Shown here: piece after piece, positions 22,481-34,190 of the stretch | Layout: each line of letters opens with the position of its first letter | Numbering within the stretch: the stretch's first letter is position 1 | Source of the DNA: Symsagittifera roscoffensis | Taxonomy: Eukaryota; Xenacoelomorpha; Acoela; Convolutidae | Length of the DNA: 64,000 nucleotides | NCBI RefSeq assembly: GCF_963678635.1 | Contig: NC_087071.1 | Coordinates: 21,045,194 to 21,109,193 of the forward strand | Reading direction: 5' to 3' | Program-made: the position numbers and the translations under genes | Notes under the pieces: generated by a model | The model's database searches: none | Told to the model about the DNA's origin: nothing | Seen by the model: the letters and a program-made list of their open reading frames with translations, nothing else

Positions 22481-23689
22481 GTCGAATTCACGATACAGAA
22501 AATTGCAACAATCAGGTCGTTCAAAAAATAGGGATCTGAGCCTTGAAAAAGAATGAATCGCGTTATCAAATTATCATAGAAATTCGAGATCACAGTCTAT
22601 AGACTACAGACCTTGAGCCAATGGACTATACAGACACAGCCTTTGTTCAAAGCATCCCCTCAGATGGACGATAAATAATTATGCCAGAAGAAAAATGTTA
22701 GAAAAAATCGAGCTTAATATGTTTGTTCATTTTTCACAATAAAAAAGACGTAAGCCCGGGCTTTGAGACAAACAAACTTATAAATTAAAAAGATTAAGTT
22801 GCTTAAAAAGGTTACAGGATTGCGGTTTTTGCCGAAATCTGATCCAATTTAACCTACAAAAATTGATTCACTAAAAAAAGGTTTCAAAGACGTTTATAGG
22901 CCTTTTTGGAAACCTTTGTCCGAAAGTTTGGTTTTCTCGCGCACTCCTTTCGGAATTAACTAATATTGGCGGAGAAGGCGCCTTTGGATAAAAAAAATGG
23001 ATTGAATTTGAAAATATTACCAAAGAGGGACCAGTTGGGTCGGTAGAGGCTCGATTTCCTCAAAAGGAAGAGGAACTTTCGTCTTCAGTCCCCAGTAATG
23101 AGCTGCTGATTGCAAGTTACAGCAATTCTCTTTTTGTGCATGATGCAAAAAGTAAAATACGCTTTGTCCTTGATTGAGCTCAAATTGGATGGGTTTCAAA
23201 GCCGCTACATTTTTGGTTTTTGGTTTGAATAATTAGGAGCAAAGGTTTGGACAGACAGACAAAATTGTTTAAAATAGAGCAATTGACTGATTGCATGTAA
23301 CCCTAAATAATCAAAACAGTTTTTTTTGCTCGAGGTTGTCTGAAAAATGCTAACTTTGCTTTATGAATTTCCATCTAATGTCAACCTTAATTGAGAAACA
23401 CGTATTTTAAGTTTCAATTTTCCTGCTTTTCGTCTGGATTATTGAATTCAGCACTGCGCTTTGAAGAAAATTTTCAAGTACTGATTCAACAAGCAATTGC
23501 TCAAGAGTTTAGTAAAACTTTTGGACATATGGAATTAAAAAGAGAGAGAACTAGTTCTATTATGACTGACTTTTGCCTGTACTTTTGTTCGTTTAGAAGG
23601 GCCTAAGTTTTACCCCATAAAAGGATCAGTTTTGCCTTTTTCATGCAAGCAAAAGATACGGAACAAATAATGGGTCAATTACTGCCAAA

Positions 23690-24850
23690 ACTATACCAAA
23701 GTGATCCTATTACCTAGCTCAACAAGCTACGAGAAGGGTAAAAACTCCAAAATTATTGCGCGAATTGTTTAAATGTTCTTTTTATATAAAAAACTGCAAT
23801 TTTATATAGTAAAAATGACTTTTTTAGCTATCAAACAAAATTAAAATTTTTCTTACAAAATTGAGAAAAGTATATCATCTCGAAGCTTTGTTTGGCTACA
23901 AAAGAGGCTCAATTTGACATACTTTCAGTCCGAACTTCGCAAAACTAATTGCTTAATAATATTTCTGCTTACATTCTAAACAATTTTCGTCACTTCAATT
24001 TTTGTCCAAAGTCAACTTATTTTTGGGGAAAAAAAACAATTTAACTTTTGTTTAAAATTCAATCGTTTTTTTTTTGGGACAATTTATAATAAGTAACAAA
24101 AGTTCGAAAGGACAAAATATATTATGTATAATAAGTAACAAAAAATTTCAAAGGACAAAATTAACTTTAAGAAAAGCAAAAATCCTAATTCAGATAACTT
24201 CTGGTTGATAGTTGGGCAAACTGTTTTTTTTTCTTCAGGAAATTTGCCTAACTATCAACCAGAAGTTCAAGTTTGCATGCAAAATTTGCTCAAAATGACA
24301 GATTGTTCTCTTTTAATATTATTTTCATCTTCCCAACTTTTTGCCACTCTCTACGTTTCACTACACGAGTAAGTGTATACAGTGCTGATTTAAAATATCC
24401 GGTAAATAGAACAAAGTCAAGTTTTTCTCCAATTGTCTGAAGACAAAACAAAAAAATTAAGAGAACAAACTGCTGAAAATTTCACCAGAAAAAGCATTGT
24501 GCAATTTGATTCGCGAATTTTGGAACTAAATACTCACCCCAAAATTGGTCATTTTTGAAGCTAGTCAAAAATAACGCTGAATTTACATAATTAACTCATG
24601 AAAAAGTTAAGTTTTTAGACAATTCAACAAAACTCAATTTGATAATTTGCCAAAAACATTTATAAAAGAAACTATTTTTGCTTGATAGCTAAAAATTTTG
24701 GTTTTTTACTACATAAAACTACTAAAAATCTTTACTGAAACAATTTTTTCAACGTTTTTCGATTTTTTTGGAGACTTTTACCTCTTCAATTTTTTGTTGA
24801 GTTGTATTATTGGCTGCTTTTGAATTAAACTTTTTATCAAATAATTCAGT
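23690..24850. repeat. Imperfect long inverted repeat with central hairpin
   Basis: The complement of 23,690-23,880 (tttgatagctaaaaaa, agtttttaccct, agcttgttgag) recurs in order at 24,680-24,815 as cttgatagctaaaaat, gacttttacctc and tttgttgag, giving diverged outer arms. Inside, acttctggttgatagttggg at about 24,199 has its complement at about 24,247, a 24-bp hairpin with one mismatch. It could be a decayed foldback element. Confidence 0.45.
24050..24175 (+). repeat. Short tandem duplication (ataataagtaacaaaa)
   Basis: The unit tataataagtaacaaaa followed by tt.(g/c)aaaggacaaaat occurs twice, about 43 bp apart, within the inverted-repeat region. Confidence 0.6.
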
Positions 24851-27415
24851 AGTTTCATTAATTTATCTCTTGATTAACTTAAAAATTAAAATGGTTTTTA
24901 AGACCGAAAATTTTAGTTTCGAAATTCGCAGAAAAATTGCACTACTGATAAAATTCTAGGCAATTTCTTTTCTTTACGTTTGTTGTCCAATCTTGAGATA
25001 TCAAAAAAGCAAAAAAGTAAGATATCAGAAAAAAGCCAAAAAAGCGAACACAAAAGTCACAAGAGTACGCTTCATTACTTCTTTGTCCAGCCTTCGAAGC
25101 AAGCTAGTGATTATTTGAAATCGGGATTTTTTTTTCCAGAAACAACTCTTCGATTTTTCAACTAACCAGGTTTCGAATAGTTTGAGTTTGTATACCAACT
25201 GAAAAAGATCGATGTTCAAGCTTTCATTTTTTCAAAAAAAAACTTGAAGGCTTGAAATTAAATCTAATGTAGTATATTAATTTAATTGGCTGAATTAAAG
25301 CGCATCGCATATTGTTTTATTGGAGCATAAGTAGCTATATAAAATATTCTAATTGAGTGATTGATTTCTTTCGTCACTTTGAGGCTAGCTGATTGCTCAT
25401 CTTATTTGGAGTCAAGCTGAATTGAGGCAAGCTGTTTGCTCGCATTATTTTGTTATCATCACAGTAAAAAATATCTTCAAGAACCACAATTGTGAACAAA
25501 TTTCAGTTTTTTTTTAATTTTTGAACAATGTTTCACATTTGTTGATTAAAAGCTGCTCCTTGATGTTACAGGTTAGTCACTAAATAAAGGGCTCTCTCGT
25601 GATGCAAGCATTCTTTTATTTATTGTATAATATGGTTCCGAGCCTGTTGAGTGTTCATTAGACCGTATTCCGTTTCTGAGTATCAAAAATTGCGGAATCT
25701 TCTCTCTCCAGTAAAATGTTTTCCATCAAATGAGTGTTAACTTCAAGAAATTTTTTTTTGGTTCAATCAAAATGGAAAAGAATTTCCCCTTTTATCGTTT
25801 AGGGAATGAAATATATTCAAATGACTATCTTGAAAGCATGTCGTTGATAGTTTTTTCGCGTTTGATGATTATTTTGAAAACAATAGAATAAACATCTTTT
25901 TTTTCTAATACTAAAGCACCAAAAACCGAAGCGATCGCTTTTTGAAACAAAAGTTTTGGCAATCATGTTAAATCACAAAACCATATTTTTAACTACTTGC
26001 CGATTATCTGTCTAGTCCTTAATGATCAACTATGGAGCAAAATTTGGCGAGAAAAACGCCCAAACTTGTTTTATAACAGAAAAATTGCTCGGATTTATTT
26101 TCCGAAATATAGCAAAACCAACAAAACTAAAAAAGAATTTTTTTAACAGCCACTTTTAGATTTAATTTGGAAATAACAAAATCAGGAAAAAACTCTCCAA
26201 TTAAAGCTTGAAAACATTGTTATTACGCAAGCAAGATTAGACCAGCATGATTGCGCCAATACAAACTCATATTTTAATGATCATTTTTTGCTTTTTCCGA
26301 GGATCATCGTAGCAAAAACTATCTCTGGTAGTATTGGCCCACAGTTAAGTGACGTTTTCCGCTAAATCTGGCGAACAAGAACAGTTCATTGGGGGAACGG
26401 GTTGAATCAGCCTAATCTGATTTAAGTGGGCTCTTTACAAACCCCCCCTCCCATCCCCCCACCTCTAAAGTTAACTTTTGAAAAATTTATTTTAAATTGT
26501 CATAACGCAATGACACTCGGAATGATGATGAACAATTTAACAATTCTGAACAAATTTTGTCTTCAGACATTATAACATTTTAAGATTAAAACATTTCAAG
26601 ATTACTCGTTAAACCAAAGTAACCCGTAAAACAACTTCAAAATAGAACTTTTGAAGGCGGGGAAAATCGAAAGAGAGCCGTGAAATGAGTCAACTGATAC
26701 AAAGCATGATCAGCCTTAAACCATGTTTTTGTTCAAAAAAAAAACTGCAGAGGGTTGATAAGATTAAGCTTCACTTTTCAAATGTTGTTGACTCAACCAA
26801 AATTGCAAAATACTATAACAGCTCAATCGTGAAAAAATAAAGGCACTAATTATTTCACGTTTGATTAATCCGGGTCATTATTTAGTCCCACTTCAGTTCT
26901 ATTTTAACCTTTGTCGGTTTGATTAAGCTTTAAGCACTTTTCTTATGAAAGAACCAAAGACATCTTAGATTAAAAAACCAATCAGATGTTAGTAGATTAC
27001 ATCTGCAAAACTTTGATTTCCCTAGTTTAAAAGTTTCTCGAGAAAAGAATTTTCCATCAAAATGATTTCTCAACCTTTGGTTTAAAAAAGAATAAAAACC
27101 AAAGAATGACAGAAAGGTGAGAGACACTAACAATAACAAGTTTTTATGCGCTTGCTACAGTTCATCATCACGTAGATATGTTCAATAAATCTTCAACATT
27201 GACATCAAGATGTCCAATTGAACATCGACACACTTTGCGCGAATTTTTTTCTAGGCAACTGTAACAACCAAAAGAAACACACGAAAGTAGCCAGCTTAGC
27301 ATATTTGCAATGATTAATGAGAACTATATAAAATAATCATACGTTTATAGATTGTATTCAAAATTTTTATTATACTAATCATAGAGAAAGGATAACGAAA
27401 AGAGCGAATGAATGT

Positions 27416-27645
27416 TGTTGTGTCCCATCTCTATAAGGCACTGTAGCCGGGCAAACTGTAACCATGCGGACAACTGTAACCGTGCAACTGTTGACTTTAA
27501 CAAAGTTTAAGAAACTAATACAGAAAATCATTTTACTCAATTCCGAACAGTTTGACTTTTTCACGTTTACGTGTTGATAATCTAGTTTTTTATCTTGATT
27601 TGGTTAGGAATCTAGGATTAGGAATAGAATTGAAATTTATCAACA
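27416..27645 (+). repeat. 5' LTR of the BEL/Pao element
   Basis: Starts TGTTGTG and ends ATCAACA, with TG...CA ends. It aligns without gaps to 32,728-32,957 over 230 bp with about 20 differences. An internal pair of gtaacc.tgc units (cactgtagcc / actgtaaccat / actgtaaccgt) is visible near the 5' end. The LTR carries its own presumed promoter, but no TATA was confirmed. Confidence 0.9.
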
Positions 27646-28226
27646 TAAACTGGTCCGCCGGCTAAATTGGATAGGATTACCAGGAGTTTTACTAAAATGG
27701 TAGGATATTTCTAGTCGGCGGTCAGGTATATGGACAACTTAGGCCCCCCAAATTCAACTTCGCTGACATTTCAGAGAAGTTGAAGGTTGATTAACCACTG
27801 GTAGACCCCGGAAATTGTCCGTAGAATCGGTACTAGATTTTTTTGAAAACTACTGAAGTATAACCGATAAAATGACGTTTACTTCAGTGGTTCCGCGCGA
27901 CGCTACGCTTCCTTCAATTTTCAGTAATTTTTGGTATTTTGGATTGGTTTCTGTCCTCGTGCGGTCTTTTGTTTTTGTCTTTTCCTTTTGCGTGGAGTAT
28001 CTCCCACTGAAAAACTTCTCGGGTTCGAAACAGTCGGCATCAACGACCAACTACTTCATCTGGCATTTCACCACAGATTTGTCATTTTGACTCCCCCACA
28101 GAACGAAAACTTCAGCAAACAAAATTTTCAACAATCCCCTTTGAAGAATAGAAATAGCTCATCCGGCCCTCAGAAAATGAACCAGTCTCAATAACAGCAT
28201 CAATTCTTCAAAACCTAACCAATTCT

Positions 28227-29260
28227 TTGCCTTCGAGACGAATCAACATTGACAATTGGACAACAGTGAAGGAAATACAATTGGCTGATCCCGGATTGAA
28301 AGACCCACAGGACATTGACATGATCATTGGAGTAGCACACTATGAGGATCTGATGATTGGAAACAATAGAATCAAGGAACAGACAAGTTCAGTTTACTAT
28401 CGACTCTCAGTTTTTGGCTGGCTTGTAATTGGGCAACAAAACAGCGAAAACCTACTTGCATTACTACAACAGACGTTTCTTGTCAGCGACGAAAGCAACT
28501 CAAGTTTACAACGTTTTTGGGAAATTGAGGAAAATCCAGAAAGAAAAATGTGGACACCAGAGGAGGTTAAAAGCGAGGAACACTTCAAAGTAACAACTAA
28601 ACGCAGGCCAGATGGACGATTTGTCGTAAAACTGCCATTCAAAGAAGAAATTGGACTACTTGGAGACTCACTTCAGCAGGCTCTTAGACGACTACGTAGT
28701 TTACTATTTCGTTTGGAAAGGAACCCTGAGCTCTACAAGAAGTACAATAGCTTCATCAACGAGTTTATTAACCTTGACCATAAGTTCGTTCCAGACAACG
28801 AGTTGGTGCGACCGCACTATAACTGTTTCTACATGCCACACCATTGCGTTTTCAAGGATTCAAGCACGACAGCAAAACTTCGAGTGGTTTTTGACGCATC
28901 AGCAAAGACGAAATCTGGAATATCACTCAACGACGAACTGATGGTTGGACCTACCGTTAAGAAAGACCTCTTCAGCGTTTTGATTCGCTTCCGAAAGCAT
29001 CAGGTAGCACTTTCAGCCGACATTGCAAAAATGTACCGCAAGGTGGAGTTGGAAGAAGAAGATAGAGACTATCATCGAATTTTGTCGAAAAACCAGAACT
29101 CGACTGAGGTTAGGCACTATCGAATGACCAGAGTTACGTACGGAATTGCTTCTTCAGCATTTCAAGCAATACGACCTCTTCAAGTGCTTGCTGAAGAAAG
29201 TGACGACGACTCATTTAGGATAGCAACACTCAACGACTGTACGTAGACGACCTTCTATCA
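28227..29260 (+). pseudogene. BEL/Pao pol: protease tail and reverse transcriptase (broken)
   Basis: The open part runs about 339 residues. It includes IDMIIGVAHYEDL, typical of the protease C-terminal side of BEL/Pao polyproteins, an inter-domain stretch with RRPDGRFVVKLPF, and RT motifs LRVVFDAS, SLND and ALSADIAKMYRKVEL (first catalytic Asp). The catalytic YVDDLLSG box lies at 29,240-29,263 in a different frame from the upstream ORF, so there is a frameshift just before it. The frame also stops at 29,244. It is non-functional as it stands. Confidence 0.9.
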
Positions 29261-29566
29261 GGATCTTCAGATACTGAATCAACTATTCAACTACAGGATG
29301 GATTCGTCAAAACACTCGGTAAAGCTGGATTTGAAGTTCGCAAATGGACATCAAACGACACGAAGCTAGTAGAACGACTCCCAGTGCACTATCGAGAAGC
29401 AGCAGACGAAATGACAATCAAAAGTGACGATTATGTCATCAAAACACTTAGAATCAATTGCAACCCAGTGCTAGATCATTTTAGTTTTGCAGTTAAATTG
29501 AGCGAACAGATTCCGGTGACCAAACGACAAATACTGTCAGAAGTCACGAGAAGTCACTTCTGAAGG

Positions 29567-30090
29567 GACCCCCTTGGATGGCTTTCGCCTACGATGATTC
29601 AACTGAAATCATTCACTCAACTCATGTGGATGGACAAGATTTCGTGGGATCAAACGGTATCAGTCACACTACAGGAACACTATGGACGCCTTCGACAGCA
29701 GCTTAAGGAATTGGAAGACATCAAGTTGTCTCGCCGAGTTTTTTTTAGCGCAGACAATCAAAGAGCTTCAACTTCATGTTTTCTGTGACGCATCAACTAC
29801 AGCATATGCAGCTGTCGTTTATATGCGACATGAAACCAGCCAAGGTACCACACACGTCAAAATGATGACCGCAAAAACACGTGTTGCGCCTATTAAATGC
29901 ATTTGTGTTCCACGCATGGAACTTTGTGCAGCACTTCTTGGATGGAAACTAGTGGAAGCAACTCTAGCCGCCATCAGTGACACACGGTTTATCATACCAA
30001 CTTTTTTCGCGTGTCCGACTCTCAAGTTACAATTACGTGGTTACGAGAGTTTCCTCGCAAGTGGGAGACTTTCGTTGCTAATCGAGTAGC
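29567..30090 (+). pseudogene. BEL/Pao pol: RT-RNase H connection and RNase H region (broken)
   Basis: DPLGWLSPTMIQLK at 29,567 is the typical BEL/Pao block after RT. It is followed in another frame by LQLHVFCDASTTAYAAVVY (about 29,769-29,825), the RNase H first-Asp strand, and by VPRMELCAALLG (RNase H Glu). The frame shifts between the two blocks at about 29,750. The preceding stretch 29,260-29,566 continues the polyprotein with further breaks. Confidence 0.85.
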
Positions 30091-30429
30091 AAAAATTCAA
30101 GAAATTCTACCAGCCGAAAAAGGTAAAATTTTGCTTCTCGGGGAATTCCATCATCAGCTCTAGCATATCATGAACTTTGGTGGAAAGGACCAACATGGCT
30201 CTCACAGTCATCAGACAACTGGCCGAGAGCAGAATTAATCCAAGCGGAGACGACACAACAAGAAACAAGAACAATTGAAGACAGCGGATCTGTTATAATG
30301 GTGACAATGAAAAAAGAGAACAGAGTCTTAGATCTTTTGACCAGGTTTTCACGGCTTTCAAAGATTGTCAGGATCTTAGGCTACGTCAAGAGATTTGTTA
30401 AAAAATGCAGAATTCATCCCAGGCTGGAT

Positions 30430-31100
30430 TTTCAAGCTGCAGCTCAAAACGTAGCATATGCAACTACTGCTACAGGAGGTATTCAGACTCGGTATGGTAT
30501 TGAAAGAAGGTTAGGTTTGGGGACAGAAGAAAGCGACGATGCCGGGAAAGTTATGGTACAAAAACAGTTGTTGGTACAGGTGTATGTTTTGGTACTGAGA
30601 ATAATCAGAAAAACTACCAGTTTTGATACCAGATTTGGTATTGGTACAAACGTAAGATTGCAGACGGTTAGTTACCGGGATGGTAATGGAAGGTAGATAC
30701 ATAGAGAGAAAAACGAAATGACGACCGGGAAAGTTATGGTACAAAAACAGGCGTTGGTAGAGGAGTCGGTTTTGGTATTAAGAGTAATCTCAAAAACTCA
30801 ATGAAAAAACATAACGAAACCCAGGAAGGTATTGGTACAGGGGCAGTTATTTGCGCAATGGTTGGTATTGGAAAAGGTAAAGGTATGAATAGTGCTAACA
30901 CTTTACTAGTGAGGGTACAGGGACAAAACCCGATGATGGAACAGGTGTGGGTACTGATTTGGATACAAACGCGAATTCTGTTAGTGCCACTGATTGTCAT
31001 TCTGGTAAAGTTGCAGGTAGGAAAACTGGAGGTAAAGGAACGGGATGGGATAGCAGATACTTTGAGGAAGCTGGGCAGCAGGTTTCGCATCGATCGCTAA
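30430..31100 (+). repeat. Gly/Thr-biased repetitive insert inside the BEL element
   Basis: Between the RNase H and integrase parts lies about 670 bp rich in ggtat, ggtac and ggta. The block gggaaagttatggtacaaaa recurs at about 30,543 and 30,727 (period about 184 bp), followed each time by cag..gttggta. Conceptual frames give GTG.G.GT-type strings. It does not belong to the BEL pol order. It is either a nested insertion or a captured repetitive host sequence. Confidence 0.6.
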
Positions 31101-31259
31101 TCGCGCTAAGGCACAATTCCATCGATCAGAAACTCAGGAAGCAAAATCAACGACAAGAAAACTGACGACTCATGACGATGGGAACATAGTGAAGTTCAAT
31201 CAGGGGAACGACGTCAATTCAGAGGAACTGCGTCAGTTGCCTTAACCTGAAAAATTTTC

Positions 31260-32150
31260 AGCCTTGGAAGTTAAGGAAGCTCGCACGACTTTGTACAGCT
31301 TGATTCAGCAGCATCATCTAACTGAGTTTCAACTTATCGGGCAAGGGAAACGATTTCCAAGGAACAGCACTCTTCTGAGTCTTTCACCCTTCTTCGACAA
31401 TAAGAGCAACGTAATTCGTGTTGGAGGACCTCGCCAATTCGCCATATGACATCAACAACAACTTTCCGGTGTTCATTCCCAGGAAATCACAAATTAACAA
31501 CTTGCTCCTTAGGAAAGCGCATGAAAAATCATTTCATAGCGGTCCTCAGATGACACTCTACACCCTTCAACAAACAGTAGAGATACCAGGTGGCCTCGCG
31601 TTGGCCAAACAAGCAATTCATAAAAACAAGCCGTGTATTCGACAGGATGCCAGACTTCTTCAACCAGAAATGGGAGATTTGCCGCTCGAAAGAGTGGTAG
31701 AATCTTCTACTTTCAGCAACACAGGACTCGATTATTGTGGACATTTCTACAACAAAGACAGCAGCAGTCAAGAAAGTAAAATATATGTGGCTATCTTCAT
31801 TTGCTTTGCAACTAAAGCAGTTCACATGGAAACCGTCAACTCTCTCACAAAAGACGATTGCTTAGACGCTGTAAAACGATTTTGCCAGAAGAGGATTACC
31901 AAAGGCTTTCTACAGTGACAAATCGATGACTTTCATTGGCTCTCGAGCTGAAATTGAATTCCAAAAACTAATGATGAACAAAGAATTTAAAGAAATCTTC
32001 AGCACCTTCACCAACGACAACTCAGTTTCATGGTACACTATTCCACCAAAAGCGCCACACTTCGGAGGATTATGGGAAGCGGCAGTGAAATCGTTGAAAC
32101 GACAATTTTCCGAACAGTTGGGAAAACGCAACTACAACTTCATCAGTTCC
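31260..32150 (+). pseudogene. BEL/Pao pol: integrase (broken)
   Basis: The N-terminal zinc-binding-like stretch AHEKSFHSGPQMTLYTLQ (31,518 on) is incomplete. The DDE core is recognisable: TGLDYCGHF (31,722 region), SDKSMTFIGS (31,912-31,945) and PPKAPHFGGLWEAAVKSLK (32,044-32,100), whose E is the third catalytic residue. The second motif is in a different frame from the first, and stops intervene, so it is inactive. Confidence 0.88.
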
Positions 32151-32154
32151 TGAC

Positions 32155-32620
32155 AGTTCTCACACAAATTGAGGCCATCCTCAATTTAAGGCCACTTGTT
32201 ACGCCATCTAAGGATGTCAATGATGCACTCGCTTTAACGCCAGGATATTTTCTCATCGGAAGACCATTGACAGCAATGCCTATGTTCTACCAACTATGTT
32301 CTATGCCAATGTTCTACGCGCGACAAGAAGACATCGCTCAATCGACAAATCAAAACCATTGACAACAAAGTTTGACAATTTTGAAAACGTTGGAAAGAAG
32401 AATACTTGACTTCTCTGCAGCAAAAAGCTAAATGGACGACATCGCCATCACAATTCGCCATTGGAGACATTGTTATTGTCAAAGAGGATAATATCCCGCC
32501 TTTGATGTGGTCAATGGGTCGTATCAGTAAAGTCTTTGATGGAAATGACAACACCATCCGGGTTGCACAAATAAAAACCCGAACAGGACTCTACAATTGA
32601 CCAGTCAATAGATTTGAACT
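32155..32620 (+). pseudogene. BEL/Pao pol C-terminal domain (DUF5641-like, broken)
   Basis: The frames contain AILNLRPL, then LTPGYFLIGRPL, then FAIGDIVIVKEDNIPPLMWS with MGRISKVFDG...RVAQIKT. These are the conserved blocks of the domain that follows integrase in BEL/Pao elements. It is split across frames, and one copy of caatgttcta is duplicated near 32,285-32,315. Confidence 0.85.
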
Positions 32621-32727
32621 GTTGCATTCCGACAGAAACTGACCGACTACAGAACTCTCTTCACTCAGGACATCACTCAAGTATTTCTAGTAGCCGTTTT
32701 ATTAGCCCATTCAAGGAGGCCGGGAAA

Positions 32728-32957
32728 TGTTGTGACCTATCTCTACAAGGCACTGTAGCCGGGCAAATTGTAACCATGCAGGCAACTGTAACCGTACAAC
32801 TTTTGACTTTAACCAAGTTTAAGAAACTAATACAGAAAATCATTTTACTGAATTCTGAACAGTTTGACTTTCTCACATTTACGTGTTGTTAATCTAGGTC
32901 TTTATCTTGATTTGGTTAAGAACCTAGGTTTAGGAATAGAATTGAAATATATCAACA
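32728..32957 (+). repeat. 3' LTR of the BEL/Pao element
   Basis: TGTTGTG...ATCAACA, 230 bp, preceded by the purine tract aaggaggccgggaaa at 32,713-32,727 (plus-strand primer site). About 20 substitutions and no indels separate it from the 5' LTR. Confidence 0.92.
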
Positions 32958-33399
32958 AATTTTATTCTTACTTGGTGTTATTTCCAGACAGATTTCGACC
33001 TTCAATTAGCCCGTATTGGATTTTTTGATTTTTCATATCATCAAACAAATTTAGACCACCAAAACTCATATTTTGAAAACTCATAAACTGCAACATTACG
33101 CTCTAAAACATTTTAGGGGGTTTAATTTTAGGACTATTTTGACCACAAAAACTAATTGGGAAAAAATTGAGCGCAAAATAGTTCGAACAATTGGATGTAG
33201 CTGGCAAAATTACCCGTTCCAAATGGATTTGAGGCAAGTTGTAGCTTGTTTGCTTTGTTTTCTGACTCACAAAAAGCACTCAAACTTAACATAGCAGGGG
33301 AAGATAAAACACAAAATTGCAAATCTAACCATCTCGGCTGACAATGGAATGTCAGTGGACAGCGCCTCGACAATGATTCTGGATAAAAAGGGCTAGCAG

Positions 33400-33662
33400 G
33401 ACAAAGAATGTCAATTAGGACAAGCGAGCTTGAAATGGTAGTTCAGCGCAAATGAGAAAGACTGAAGGAAGAGATGCTCCGAAACAGGCAGAAAACTAGT
33501 CTAAAGGAAAAGCCGATGATCGAAAGAACGAATGAATGGCTACCTGAGAGTCTAGCGAGAATGACTCGAGAGGATGAGCAGAGGGAGCAGCGTTTAACGG
33601 GAGATGTGGAGCTTCTCAGAAGTCAGCAGGAGCAAACAATGGACACTAGGCTCTTGCAATGA
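33400..33662 (+). pseudogene. Unrecognised Lys/Glu/Arg-rich frame, probably a transposon gag-like relic
   Basis: One frame reads through a single stop and encodes a charged, heptad-friendly stretch (RLKEEMLRNRQKT, ARMTREDEQREQRL, LLRSQQEQTMD). Its base composition is G+C-richer than its flanks, suggesting a once-coding piece. I do not recognise a family. A gag coiled coil of the nearby retroelement type is one option. Confidence 0.3.
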
Positions 33663-33862
33663 TGTAGAAACTTATTCAAACAAAGATGAGTAGACTTGAT
33701 GATTTCATGAAATTCAAGAAATGGTCTTCCGGTTAGCAGGGCGAACTCCGAAAACTGCCCAAAGGACCTAGAGGGAAGTTTGATGATTCCTCGCACAGGA
33801 TGAGGACACATGGATCCTAGAACGTCAGGGGTAGCTCAGCCTGGGAATCAAATGCCTGGAAA

Positions 33863-34190
33863 TGAGCGGTTTGAGCGGTTTTTGAACGGTTTATCTAAAA
33901 AAAACGCTCAAAAACCGCTCAAAAACCGCGCAAGATTTGAGCGGTTTGAGCGGTTTCTTTAGACAATTACGCTCACAATCTTGCTTCAAAATGAGCGGTT
34001 TGAGCGGTTTTTGAACGGTTTATCTAAAAAAAAACGCTCAAAAAACGCGCAAGATTTGAACGGTTTTGAGCGGTTCATCTAAAAAAAAAAACGCTCAAAA
34101 ATCGCTCAGAACCGCTCATTTTGAAGCAAGATTTTGAGCGTAATTGTCTAAAAAAACCGCTCAAACCGCTCAAATCTTGCTTCAAATTAG
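33863..34190. repeat. Self-complementary GAGCGGTTT minisatellite / long hairpin
   Basis: Direct units of tgagcggtttgagcggtttt, aacggtttatctaaaa and acgctcaaaaaccgctc alternate. The right half (34,060-34,185) is the reverse complement of the left half (33,925-34,050), including tttagacaattacgctca and aatcttgcttcaaaatgagc. The whole can fold into one hairpin of roughly 125-bp arms, and each unit is also partly self-complementary. Confidence 0.85.

Larger units (their letters stand above)
19241..27415. other. Gene-free repeat region between channel gene 1 and the BEL element
   Basis: No frame here resembles a known protein. It contains the foldback right-arm relic (19,850-19,995), MITE-family copies at 20,400-20,760 and 22,194-22,480, the TAATCGATTA repeat copy at 21,565-21,860, an imperfect long inverted repeat (23,690-24,850), a tight hairpin at 24,197-24,267, and homopolymer C and G runs near 19,502, 20,743 and 26,443. 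Segments near 25,620-25,720 and 26,930-27,300 resemble parts of 34,300-35,110, suggesting a further old dispersed family. Confidence 0.55.
27416..32957 (+). mobile_element. BEL/Pao LTR retrotransposon, decayed
   Basis: Two 230-bp LTRs (27,416-27,645 and 32,728-32,957) flank a pol region in the order protease-RT-RNase H-integrase, with a polypurine stretch aaggaggccgggaaa just before the 3' LTR. By hand alignment the LTRs differ at about 20 of 230 positions, so the insertion is old. The pol frame is broken many times (the first frame stops at 29,244, with later frames in different registers). No convincing gag is present between 27,646 and 28,200. Flanking 5-mers AATGT and AATTT could be a mutated target duplication. 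Plus orientation. Confidence 0.92.
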
